Positions 17,890 through 26,179 of a stretch of 64,000 nucleotides of DNA are shown here, piece by piece. Below the pieces are notes generated by a model, which saw only the letters and a list, made by a program, of their open reading frames with translations, was not told the origin of the DNA and made no database searches. Location of the stretch: the NCBI RefSeq assembly GCF_000143825.1, contig NZ_CM000961.1, positions 2,067,448 through 2,131,447 on the forward strand, read 5' to 3'. The position numbers and the translations under genes are program-made. Numbering within the stretch: the first letter of the stretch is position 1; each line of letters starts with the position of its first letter. This DNA is from Corynebacterium genitalium ATCC 33030. GTDB taxonomy: Bacteria; Actinomycetota; Actinomycetes; Mycobacteriales; Mycobacteriaceae.

Positions 17890-17967
17890 TTAGTATCGCC
17901 TTTCAGTCAGTTGGCGAAGATCCCACCTGGGAAAACGTTACCGTGCCGCCGCGGAGGGCGATATTAA
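17890..17967. repeat. Inverted-repeat element, copy 2
   Basis: TTAGTATCGCC (17890-17900) pairs with GGCGATATTAA (17957-17967) with one mismatch. Arm sequence, preceding TCTAGAT and overall length (about 80 bases) match the element at 4209-4284, while the interior differs. It sits in the gap after the hypothetical gene. Confidence 0.55.
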
Positions 17968-18050
17968 ACATGTAGAACCGCCTTGATCCTCCCCTCCATC
18001 TACGAACCAGCCCGACGGGCTTAATCCTGCTGCGGGCTAAACTCGCCGAC

Positions 18051-18641
18051 ATGGAACGCAGTTATGAGTGGGAGCACGTCAGCGATCGCCGCATCCGAAA
18101 CGAGGCAACAGTTCGGTTCGAAGTGGGCGGGCTGGCGGCCACGGGCACTCAGACCGGCTCCGACTACAAGGCGGAATGGCAGCTCGACGCGCGGGACAAC
18201 TGGACGACTCAGCGGGTTGCCGTATCCGTTGTGGGCGAGGATTGGAAGCGGAGCTTGATCCTCTCCCGGTCCGCTACGGGAAAGTGGTCCTCCGAAACTG
18301 CGCTGGACGGTCAACAGCCGGCCGACATGGCCCCGCCAGGCATCGCCACGGGTGAGGATCTCACCCAAGCACTCGATTGCGACCTCGGTCTATGCCCGCT
18401 CACGAACACGATGCCGATACGCCGGTTAGGCTTGCTGGGCTCGGCAGTACCGGAAACGAAACTCATCATGGCGTGGATCGACATGCCGTCGCTCCAGGTG
18501 ATCGCATCCGACCAGTACTACGCGTCGGTTGATTCTCAGACGGTGAGCCACGCCAGCGGCACGCGCGGAGTCGATGTCGAACTGCAGGTTGACGATGACG
18601 GAGTGGTGCTCCTCTACCCGGATATGGCGCGCAGGGTGTGA
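18051..18641 (+). CDS. Putative glycolipid-binding domain protein
   Basis: This 196-residue protein fits the family described as putative glycolipid-binding (DUF1089 type): a beta-rich protein with DYKAEWQLDARDNW near the start, a central LDCDLGLCPLTNTMPIRRL (about residues 110-128) and a tail ending in a short LLYPDMARRV. No signal peptide is present, so it is likely cytosolic. The lipid-binding function is inferred from the family name only. Confidence 0.75.
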   Translation: MERSYEWEHVSDRRIRNEATVRFEVGGLAATGTQTGSDYKAEWQLDARDNWTTQRVAVSVVGEDWKRSLILSRSATGKWSSETALDGQQPADMAPPGIATGEDLTQALDCDLGLCPLTNTMPIRRLGLLGSAVPETKLIMAWIDMPSLQVIASDQYYASVDSQTVSHASGTRGVDVELQVDDDGVVLLYPDMARRV

Positions 18642-18672
18642 TCGCCTTCGTACTCAACTCCGCGAGACGTTC

Positions 18673-19665
18673 CTAGTCATTGGCCTCCGCACCAGAACCC
18701 GCTCCTGGGGCCGAAAGAATTTCACGTTCTTTGGTGTCGCTAAGGCCCGTTTGTCGAGGTTCAACGCGCTGCCGTTCATAGTTCAAGGCTGAGACTAGAG
18801 TCTCTCCGAGCGATCGAATCTTCAACCCCATTCCTACCGCGAGACTGCGATCAAGAAGCGCAATCTTGCGTAGGTCAGTTCCAGGTATCCACAACGGTAA
18901 AGATTCAGGACCCATCCACGGAGACACACCATGTTCTGAAAGCATCTGGTCGTTTACTACTCTCGGCTGGGCACCATTACCCGCAATCTTTTGCGAGATT
19001 GCGAGCACCTCTGCAAGGGTGGTCGGCTCGCCGGCCACGTTTACTACACCGTCCGCACGGTTTTCTGCGCACCTAACAATCCAGTCTGCTAGATCCTGAG
19101 CATCGATCATGGCAACGGGGAAGCTTGGATCCGGCACAACGACTTCATCCGCAACAGGATTAGCGAACCGCCATGGGTAGTAACCGCTGCGCCCTGTTAC
19201 ATCTCCTGCGCCGCCAATCAACCCTGGTCGAATGACGAGTACCTTTGGAAATGCTGTTAAGTACGCCTTCTCGCATGCTGCCTTCGCCGCGGCGTATTGC
19301 TGCATGTCCACCATGAAGTCATCCTGGAGGGGGGGAACGATCTCATCTGATTCTGCATTGATCACAGACGGGTCTGCATAGACGCTGCTCGAAGATACGA
19401 ATATAGCCTGACCAGCCGTAAGTTGCTCGACCACCCGGCTCGCGTGTTTCGGCTGGCTCGTCAGATCAATGACCGAATCCCATGAATCATCTGCTACTGG
19501 ATTCAGAGCCGTTTCAGTATCTCGGTCGCCTTTCACGAACCGTACGCCGTCTATGGGAGGGTTGGTTCCCCGCGCCAAACACGTCACCTTGTGCCCTCGC
19601 GTCAGGGCAGCTCGCGCAATGTGCGCTCCTAAAAACCCAGTTCCACCAAGAAGAAGAATGTTCAT
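18673..19665 (-). CDS. NAD-dependent epimerase/dehydratase-like protein, copy 1
   Basis: This 330-residue atypical SDR has the N-terminal NAD(P) motif MNILLLGGTGFLGAHIA, an SSSSVYAD stretch, and YAAAKAACEKAY as the YxxxK site near residue 125. VIRPGLIGG and GRSGYYPWRF follow. The methionine at 19665 is used because the Rossmann strand begins there; upstream in-frame Met adds non-family sequence. A second gene of the same type lies at 36943-37917, inside the island. The substrate is unknown. Confidence 0.85.
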   Translation of the reverse strand: MNILLLGGTGFLGAHIARAALTRGHKVTCLARGTNPPIDGVRFVKGDRDTETALNPVADDSWDSVIDLTSQPKHASRVVEQLTAGQAIFVSSSSVYADPSVINAESDEIVPPLQDDFMVDMQQYAAAKAACEKAYLTAFPKVLVIRPGLIGGAGDVTGRSGYYPWRFANPVADEVVVPDPSFPVAMIDAQDLADWIVRCAENRADGVVNVAGEPTTLAEVLAISQKIAGNGAQPRVVNDQMLSEHGVSPWMGPESLPLWIPGTDLRKIALLDRSLAVGMGLKIRSLGETLVSALNYERQRVEPRQTGLSDTKEREILSAPGAGSGAEAND

Positions 19666-19722
19666 GAGTGGATGGTAAAATCGGCTCTTCTCTGGCAGCA
19701 ACGCATTCTGCTGTTAGCAGAA

Positions 19723-20046
19723 TCAAGCCGCGAGAAACACCTCTAGACGCGCGGTTGCACACTCTATTAGCTCGGATGACCGGCGCGTTACTTCACGTGT
19801 TGTCAGATCGAGCGCACCCGAGACAGCATGAAGCACCTCAGATGACGGATCTTTTAAGCCGCGCTCAATCTCCGATAGATACTGCGTGGAAACCCCCGCA
19901 CGCTCCGCGACGTCTGTTAGCCGGTCCCCACGTTCAGTCCTCGCTTCGCGAATGGTTTCCCCTACCGCCTCGCGCCACAGTTTCTGTGGCCAGGTGCCCG
20001 TTTTCCAATCGCTTGAACGATCTTCAAACTCGCTAGTGTCTGACAT
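19723..20046 (-). CDS. XRE-family transcriptional regulator (ClgR-like HTH)
   Basis: This 107-residue protein contains an XRE helix-turn-helix (ETIREARTERGDRLTDVAER, then AGVSTQYLSEIERGLKDPSS, about residues 28-72). The STQYLSEIERG recognition helix resembles ClgR-type regulators of proteolysis genes in actinobacteria. An acidic N-terminal arm precedes it. It sits upstream of the epimerase on the same strand, 58 bases away, and may regulate it. Confidence 0.8.
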   Translation of the reverse strand: MSDTSEFEDRSSDWKTGTWPQKLWREAVGETIREARTERGDRLTDVAERAGVSTQYLSEIERGLKDPSSEVLHAVSGALDLTTREVTRRSSELIECATARLEVFLAA

Positions 20047-20288
20047 TTCCGTATTCCTTGTTCTGCTGGTGCTCTGCCGACTCGACGATTACCTCGATAT
20101 ATGCAGGGATAATATCTTGGACCGCTTCTCGGCCAAACTACGTCTACATAATCAGACATAAATGAGGATAACCAGGAGAGCCTGCAAGGTTGGATACTCG
20201 AGGAACAGAACCAAAAAATCGCATTCCCAGCCTCTGCGCTAAAAACATCCATGCGTTACGACCTAGATGACCGTTAAGGTGGTGAGCC

Positions 20289-21176
20289 ATGCAGAACGCG
20301 GGCTCCGCTACCCGTTGGGGTAGGAGCATTGTTGCCGCGGGGCAAACCACACCATTGGTATTGCCTCGAATGGAACGACGCTTTCCACCGGAGCAAACTT
20401 CGATGGAGAGTGCAATGTCTCCGAATGGAATGGCCTGCATTCGGTCAGTGCATCTCCGGTCCACCTGGCCCGTAATACTGGGAAGTCCCACACCCTTGGC
20501 CTGCAAACGGACGGAACGGTTCAAGCGGTCGGTTGGAACCACGCCGGACAATGCAATGTCGATGAATGGATGAGCATGGTATCCGTTGCCGCAGGATGGC
20601 GCTTCAGCATTGGGACCGACAACGAAGGGAATGTGCGTGTTGCCGGCCGATTCGAATCCGATTCTCTTCACGACTGGCGAGAAGTAATCGAGGTTGCAGC
20701 GGGAGACTGGCACGTCGTTAGCGGGCGCGCTGATGGCCGGGCGTTAGCAGCGGGGAACAACTCTCGAGGCCAGTGCAACGTTTCGGACTGGAGAGATCTT
20801 CAGAGCGTTTCCGCCGGTTATCTACACTCAATCGGTTTGATGTCCGATGGTCACGTAAGCTGCGCTGGGATGAAGGCACACTGGGGATGGGTGCGAGCAG
20901 TGGGAGAACGTTGTCTCCGTGTCAGCCGGTGCCTACCACAGCGTCGGGTTAACCTCCGAGGGCACAGTAGTGGCTGCAGGCAGCAATGACTACGGCCAGT
21001 GCGATGTTCGAAGTTGGCAGCGGATTGTAGCGGTGGTTGCTGGAAGCGCTTTCACTGTGGGAGTGAAGGATGACGGAAGAGTGATCGGGACCGGAGATAA
21101 TCGTCATGGCCAACTAAACCTAGATTCTTGGCAGATCGATATCGCGCGGAATCGATTCGGCCCGATGAGACCTTGA
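20289..21176 (+). pseudogene. RCC1-repeat protein, broken by two frameshifts
   Basis: RCC1-like blade repeats of the pattern GQCNVxxWxxxxSVSAGxxHSxGLxxDG recur through the region but in different frames. The first piece (WGRSIVAAG) shifts near 20336 to a second (GECNVSEWNGLHSVSA through AGYLHSIGLMSDG) which shifts near 20889 to a third (SAGAYHSVGLTSEG, GSNDYGQCDV, GDNRHGQLNL). Each shift can be repaired by one base. At least six blades are recognisable. Intact relatives form beta-propellers, often secreted; no start or signal peptide survives here. Confidence 0.8.
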
Positions 21177-21319
21177 CCACCGACAGCCTAACGCGACTGA
21201 AACGAAAGAGGGCACCCATCTCAAGTTTCCCTTCACTCAATCAGACACTTAACCGAGCGGTTATGTCACCAAACGAAGAAATATTGCAGGTGCCATGGCT
21301 CGAGCCCACAATGGGGACC

Positions 21320-21670
21320 ATGAGTGACACCACCTTCGGTATCCGCCAAATCACCTTCGACTGCCACGATCCTTCTAAGCTCGCCGAGTTCTGGTCAGCT
21401 GCAACTGGCTGCGGGATCTCTGCCGACTACGGCGACTTCGTCATGGTCGATTCGACTCCGGCGCTGGGGTTTCAGCGCGTTGAGGATCCCACGCCTGGGA
21501 AAAACCGCATGCATATCGATGGCGGCGGCGTTGAACGCGAGACTCTAGTGGAGCGTCTCAAGGGTTTGGGCGCCACCGAACTGGGCACCCACGAGGCGCC
21601 GGGGCTCGTATGGACAGTCATGCAGGATCCGGAAGGCAACGAGTTCTGCGTAGGCAACCCCGAAGCCTAG
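21320..21670 (+). CDS. VOC family (glyoxalase-like) protein
   Basis: This 116-residue single VOC module starts with the beta-strand FGIRQITFDCHDP and DPSKLAEFWSAATG, and ends with the typical DPEGNEFCVGN signature. This is the small actinobacterial group often annotated glyoxalase-like; members bind metal or small ligands and some confer drug tolerance. ATG 21320 is preferred; ATG 21311 would add three residues. Ligand unknown. Confidence 0.85.
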   Translation: MSDTTFGIRQITFDCHDPSKLAEFWSAATGCGISADYGDFVMVDSTPALGFQRVEDPTPGKNRMHIDGGGVERETLVERLKGLGATELGTHEAPGLVWTVMQDPEGNEFCVGNPEA

Positions 21671-21727
21671 CTTGCTTCACTCGGACACTGATACGGGTGT
21701 GACGGCCTCGCGCGTAACGTTGTAGGC

Positions 21728-22270
21728 ATGCGCATTTTCACTGTGGGCCACTCCAACCTCGAGTTCGAGGACTTTACCGAGATGATCAGGGCTGCTGGTG
21801 TGGAATCCATCGTGGATGTGCGCAAGCTGCCCGGGTCCAGGAAGTACCCGTGGTTCAACGACGACCACCTCGCCGAACACCTTCCCACACGCGGCATCAC
21901 TTACAGCAGAAGCGAGGGCCTGACCGGGCGGCGCAACGTGTCTCACTCCGTACCGTTTGAGGTCAACGGCAACTGGCGTAACCGCAGCTTCCACAATTAC
22001 GCCGACCATGCGCTTGGCGAGGAGTTCTCAGACGCGCTCACGCAGTTACGGGCGAGCGCCACCGAAACCCCCACAGCGATCATGTGCTCCGAGGCGGTGT
22101 GGTGGCGCTGCCACCGACGCATCATCGCCGACCATCTCCTCGCCCACGGCGACGAAGTTGAGCACATCATGGGGATGGGTGTGGACGGGGCAAAGTTGAG
22201 CAAGGCCACGCTCAACGACGGCGCCGTCATCGGCGACGACCTCCTCGTGCGCTACCCCGAGCGCGGCTAG
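21728..22270 (+). CDS. DUF488 family protein
   Basis: This 180-residue protein starts with the family signature IFTVGHSN and VDVRKLPGSRKYPWFN, with the conserved cysteine-containing stretch MCSEAVWWRCHRRIIADHL near residues 118-136. DUF488 proteins are widespread and uncharacterised, possibly nucleic-acid or nucleotide processing. The downstream arfB-like gene starts 61 bases after the stop on the same strand. Confidence 0.88.
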   Translation: MRIFTVGHSNLEFEDFTEMIRAAGVESIVDVRKLPGSRKYPWFNDDHLAEHLPTRGITYSRSEGLTGRRNVSHSVPFEVNGNWRNRSFHNYADHALGEEFSDALTQLRASATETPTAIMCSEAVWWRCHRRIIADHLLAHGDEVEHIMGMGVDGAKLSKATLNDGAVIGDDLLVRYPERG

Positions 22271-22331
22271 CTCCTACACCAGCACCGAGCCTATACCAAA
22301 GCTGTGAGTATCCGCTTGTAGGGTGGGCAGC

Positions 22332-22775
22332 ATGAAAGATCTGACCATTGCGCCCGGCTCGGGGGTCCCCGGCGGTGTGGTCATCGCCGCCGCCGACCTG
22401 ACGGAACGGTTCTCGAAGTCGTCGGGTCCGGGTGGTCAGGGCGTCAACACCACGGACAGCAAGGTGCAGCTCTCCCTCGATGTCGCTGCGTGCACATCGC
22501 TTTCCGACGCCCAACGTCGCCGCATCCTACGCAACCTCGAGCACCGCTTGGACGGCACCGTCCTCACCGTGGCCGCGTCGACCCAGCGGTCGCAGGCCCG
22601 CAACCGCGCCGAGGCTCGCGAGCGTATGGCCGCGCTGTTGCGCGAGGCGCTCGTCCCACCCCCTCCCCCGCGCCGCAAAACCAAACCGACGCGGGGCTCG
22701 GTGCGGCGACACCGCGAAGCGAAGAAGCGGCGTTCAGAGCTCAAGTCGACGCGGCGACGGCCGCAGATCCCCTAG
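22332..22775 (+). CDS. arfB: ArfB-type peptidyl-tRNA hydrolase, copy 1
   Basis: This 147-residue class I release-factor domain protein carries the catalytic GGQ loop (SSGPGGQGVNTTDSKVQL, about residues 34-51) and a long basic C-terminal tail ending KKRRSELKSTRRRPQIP. In ArfB (YaeJ) this tail enters the empty mRNA channel of stalled ribosomes and the GGQ hydrolyses peptidyl-tRNA, rescuing non-stop complexes. The ATG at 22332 is used; a GTG at 22323 is possible. Two more copies lie at 29609 (intact) and 33545 (truncated). Confidence 0.92.
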   Translation: MKDLTIAPGSGVPGGVVIAAADLTERFSKSSGPGGQGVNTTDSKVQLSLDVAACTSLSDAQRRRILRNLEHRLDGTVLTVAASTQRSQARNRAEARERMAALLREALVPPPPPRRKTKPTRGSVRRHREAKKRRSELKSTRRRPQIP

Positions 22776-22871
22776 TTCGGGGCAGATCACCGGGATCGGG
22801 ATCCAGTCGGAGGATACCGTCGCAGGGGACTTCGAAGGGAGTTGGTCCTATCCTCTGCACCGACCCTCGTA

Positions 22872-23463
22872 TCACGCAGTGCCCAGCAGCTCCCGGATAC
22901 TGACGACCGACCTCGTCGCCTTGCTCACGCCACCGCCCTGGACGGTGGACGGCGGAGGGTAGAGAAAGATGCCCTGGTTCAGCGCCAAGGACGCCACCTC
23001 GTCCTGCCAGCCCGGCCAGCGCTGCCAGGAGGAATGCCGAGTAGCCGCCACCGAGCCCGTCCCATTCGAGGGTGTCCGACCCGAAATAGCAGACCTCGCC
23101 GGGTGCGACGCCCAGCGCACCGCCGTCGATGGCGAATAGGCCACCTAGAACATCGTGCCCGACGACGAGCTCGCCGGGCGGCGCTGAAACGGAACCTCCC
23201 AGCCCGTTGGCTTCGGCGATGCTCGGCAAGTGCTCGCTGCCGCCGCCGTACAGACGCACCCAGCCGTGGTCTACGACGATGCCACCGGTGTGCAGCGCGA
23301 CGGCTCCCATCGCCGACGCGGCGGTGACCTGCAGCTCCCACAGCGAGCGCCGCCCTTGCTCTGGGTCGACGGGCAGCACGGCGGCGTCGGATTCGGCCAG
23401 CGCCTGCTGAAGATGGGGCCAGGCCGGATTGTCGACGGCGACGAGGCTTTCGATATCACGCAT
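22872..23463 (-). pseudogene. DUF2625 protein, deleted and frameshifted
   Basis: From ATG 23463 the frame gives a good DUF2625 start (IESLVAVDNPAWP, LQVTAASAMGAVALHTGGIVV-like region, GDTLEWDGLGGGYSAFL-like end) down to about base 23030. The rest of the domain (WPGWQDEVASLALNQGIFLY) continues in another frame to the TGA at 22872. Family members have about a dozen more residues at this join, so a small deletion probably caused the shift. Confidence 0.75.
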
Positions 23464-23517
23464 TGGGGTTCCTTCGCCTGCCATGTTCATCCGCAAGGGT
23501 GGGTGGTGAGCACCGGG

Positions 23518-23549
23518 CTATACGTGGAACTTGAACTCCACGGTATGTC
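23518..23549 (-). repeat. Displaced ychF 3'-end copy A
   Basis: Read on the minus strand the repeat ends QRHTVEFKFHV-stop (TAG at 23520-23518). It is the most divergent of six copies (His replaces Asn) and lies farthest from ychF. It is followed on the right by the cmtR/ATPase module. Confidence 0.75.
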
Positions 23550-23610
23550 GTTGCAAAGTTACTTTCTCGTTAGCCTGCAACAATCAAAAAACAGTAATTT
23601 GCGTCAGTAC

Positions 23611-23660
23611 ACAGAGAACATATGGGGCGCACGGAAACACGCATTGGTTTTGCGGGATGG
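23611..23660. repeat. Segment shared with the origin candidate at 38151
   Basis: The stretch containing AACATATGG, GCAC.GAAACAC and TTGCGG resembles 38151-38196 at roughly three positions in four, and both lie about 90-110 bases to the right of a displaced ychF end (A and F). It suggests module A-B began as an element related to the one at 38-58 kb. Confidence 0.55.
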
Positions 23661-23805
23661 GCGTGGACGCCAACGTGAAGATTCTGGAGAAGTTCGCCAC
23701 CCGCGTCACCCCCGTCTTGGGGTGCCAGCCAAACCGCAAAGGACTAGTCATCGGCTACCCCATCGACTAATTCTTGCAGGTCACATGACCTTCGCGTAAC
23801 TGTCA

Positions 23806-23853
23806 GTACAGTCTACGTTGAATAGTTCGGCGTACCGTGTATTGTTCAGCACA
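23806..23853 (+). promoter_or_regulatory. Decayed 19-bp-phased operator upstream of cmtR copy 1
   Basis: GTTCAGCACA occurs intact at 23844-23853, overlapping the cmtR start codon. Degenerate versions stand exactly 19 and 38 bases upstream (23825, 23806). Copy 2 of the operon keeps all three intact (34107, 34126, 34145). Confidence 0.55.
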
Positions 23854-24212
23854 TGCTGACTATTGCTTCACGCCTCGACGTCATGAACCGGCTCGGCCGG
23901 GCCATGGCGGATCCGACGCGTTCCAGAATCCTGATGACCCTACTTGACGGCCCGAGCTACCCGGCCGTGCTTTCGCGCGACCTGGACCTAACCCGCTCGA
24001 ACGTCTCGAACCACCTGACCTGCCTGCGCGACTGCGGCATCGTCGTCGCCGAGCCAGAGGGCCGCAAGACCCGCTACGAAATCGCCGATCCGCACCTCGC
24101 GGCAGCGCTCGACGCGCTGGTGAACGCGACGTTGGCTGTCGATGAAAACGCCCCCTGCATCGACCCTGAGTGTTCCGTGCCCGGCTGCGGCGAGAAGGGA
24201 GCGGACGTATGA
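23853..24212 (+). CDS. cmtR: CmtR-type ArsR/SmtB metal-sensing repressor, copy 1
   Basis: This 119-residue winged-helix repressor has cysteines exactly at positions 57, 61 (HLTCLRDC, in the recognition helix) and 102 (NAPC), the three Cd(II)/Pb(II) ligands established for Mycobacterium tuberculosis CmtR. Two further tail cysteines (ECSVPGC) may add ligands. Metal binding should release DNA and switch on the downstream ATPase. Its stop overlaps the ATPase start (ATGA). Copy 2 at 34154 differs at four residues by eye. Confidence 0.92.
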   Translation: MLTIASRLDVMNRLGRAMADPTRSRILMTLLDGPSYPAVLSRDLDLTRSNVSNHLTCLRDCGIVVAEPEGRKTRYEIADPHLAAALDALVNATLAVDENAPCIDPECSVPGCGEKGADV

Positions 24213-26101
24213 GCTCGGCGTGTGGGTGCGAACACGAACCCGCCAAGGAGATCGAAGAGCTCGATCGGCCATGGTGGAAGGACCCCGAGTTGCTACTGCC
24301 AATCTTCTCCGGCGTAGCCCTCTGCATAGGCCTGGCGCTGGACTGGTCCGGGCTGGAGACACCCGCAACAGTACTGTTCTGGGTCGGCCTGCTGCTAGGG
24401 GCGTATACCTTCGCGCCCGGCGCAATACGGAACCTTGTCATGAAGCGCAAGCTCGGCATTGGCTTGCTGATGACGATCAGCGCGGTCGGCGCGGTGATCC
24501 TCGGCTTCGTCGGAGAGGCCGCGGCGCTAGCGTTCCTATACTCGATCGCCGAGGCACTGGAAGACAAGGCGATGGACCGGGCCCAGGGCGGACTGCGGGC
24601 ACTGTTGAAGTTGGTACCGCAGACCGCGACGGTGCTACGCGACGGCACGGCGGTCGAAGTCGCAGCGAAGGACCTCGTGGCTGGCGAGCTGATGCTCGTG
24701 CGCCCCGGGGAGCGGATCGCCACGGACGGCATCATTCGGTCTGGGCGCTCCAGCCTTGACACCTCAGCGATCACCGGAGAATCCATTCCGGAGGAGGTCG
24801 CGCCCGGCGACGAGGTCCCCGCGGGAGCGATCAACTCCGCCGGTGTGCTGGAGGTCGAGACGACCGCAGCTGGAACGGACAACTCGCTGACCACACTCGT
24901 GGACCTGGTTGAGCAGGCGCAGGCGGAAAAGGGCGACCGCGCCCGGATCGCCGACCGGATTGCCCAACCCCTAGTGCCCGGGGTGATGATCCTGGCGGTG
25001 CTGGTCGGCGTGATCGGCTCGCTGCTGGGCGACCCCGAGACGTGGATCACCCGTGCGTTAGTGGTTCTGGTCGCAGCGTCGCCGTGCGCGCTGGCAATCT
25101 CCGTGCCGCTGACGGTCGTGGCCGCGATCGGCGCGGCCAGCCGGTTCGGAGTAGTCATCAAGTCCGGCGCGGCGTTCGAGCGGCTCGGCGGCATCCGTCA
25201 CCTGGCGGTGGACAAGACCGGAACCCTCACCCGCAACCAGCCCGAGGTTACCGGCGTGATCCCGGCAGACGGATTCGATCGGGCGCAAGTGCTTGCCTTC
25301 GCGGCGGCAGTTGAGCAGCAATCCACGCACCCCCTCGCCGCGGCGATCGCGGCAGCGGGGCCCGAAGCGCCCACCGCCTCGGACATCAGCGAGGAAGCCG
25401 GACGCGGCATCAGCGGCACCGTCGAAGGCCGACGGGTGCTGGTGGGCAGCCCCCGATGGATCGACGCCGGGCCACTGAAAGCGGACGTTAAGCGCATGGA
25501 GTCCGAGGGCCAGACCTGCGTCCTGGTCACCGTCGATGACGCTCTCGCTGGGGCGATCGGGGTCCGCGACGAGTTGCGGCCCGAGGTGCCCGAAGCCGTG
25601 CAGGCCCTGCACGCCAACGACGTGGAAGTAAGCATGCTCACCGGTGACAACACTCGCACCGCCCGGGCGCTGGCTGAAATCGCCGGAATCGACGACGTGC
25701 GCGCCGAGCTGCGACCCGAGGACAAGGCGAGCATTGTCGCCGAACTCTCCTCCAAGACGCCGACGGCGATGATCGGCGACGGCATCAACGACGCGCCGGC
25801 ACTGGCGGGCGCGACGGTGGGCATCGCGATGGGAGCGACCGGCTCTGACGCCGCGATCGAGTCCGCTGACGTCGCCTTCACCGGCCACGACCTCCGGCTG
25901 ATCCCGCAAGCGCTGCAGCACGCCCGCCGAGGCAGCAGGATCATCAACCAAAACATCGTGCTGTCTCTGGCCATCATCATCGTGTTGATGCCGCTGGCGA
26001 TCAGCGGCGTGCTGGGCCTGGCCGCCGTCGTGTTGGTTCACGAGGTCGCCGAAGTCATCGTGATTTTGAACGGCCTGCGGGCTGCGCAAGCGAAGCGCTG
26101 A
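24209..26101 (+). CDS. P1B-type heavy-metal exporting ATPase, copy 1
   Basis: This 630-residue membrane pump shows TGES (actuator), SPC in the sixth-helix position (VAASPCALAISVP), DKTGTLTRN (phosphorylated Asp) and GDGINDAPALAG. There is no N-terminal HMA domain; the start MSSACGCEHE is a short Cys/His patch that may bind metal. The intramembrane SPC is the mark of P1B-4 pumps (Co, Zn, Fe), whereas the coupled CmtR points to Cd or Pb, so the exact substrate is open. The ATG at 24209 overlaps the repressor stop. The second copy at 34510 differs at about 22 residues. Confidence 0.9.
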   Translation: MSSACGCEHEPAKEIEELDRPWWKDPELLLPIFSGVALCIGLALDWSGLETPATVLFWVGLLLGAYTFAPGAIRNLVMKRKLGIGLLMTISAVGAVILGFVGEAAALAFLYSIAEALEDKAMDRAQGGLRALLKLVPQTATVLRDGTAVEVAAKDLVAGELMLVRPGERIATDGIIRSGRSSLDTSAITGESIPEEVAPGDEVPAGAINSAGVLEVETTAAGTDNSLTTLVDLVEQAQAEKGDRARIADRIAQPLVPGVMILAVLVGVIGSLLGDPETWITRALVVLVAASPCALAISVPLTVVAAIGAASRFGVVIKSGAAFERLGGIRHLAVDKTGTLTRNQPEVTGVIPADGFDRAQVLAFAAAVEQQSTHPLAAAIAAAGPEAPTASDISEEAGRGISGTVEGRRVLVGSPRWIDAGPLKADVKRMESEGQTCVLVTVDDALAGAIGVRDELRPEVPEAVQALHANDVEVSMLTGDNTRTARALAEIAGIDDVRAELRPEDKASIVAELSSKTPTAMIGDGINDAPALAGATVGIAMGATGSDAAIESADVAFTGHDLRLIPQALQHARRGSRIINQNIVLSLAIIIVLMPLAISGVLGLAAVVLVHEVAEVIVILNGLRAAQAKR

Positions 26102-26179
26102 GACACGCCTTCGCCCAGCGCGCTGGCTCTCCAACGCGGATCTTGGAAGGATCGAGCTGCTCAGGGACCAAGCGTCATC

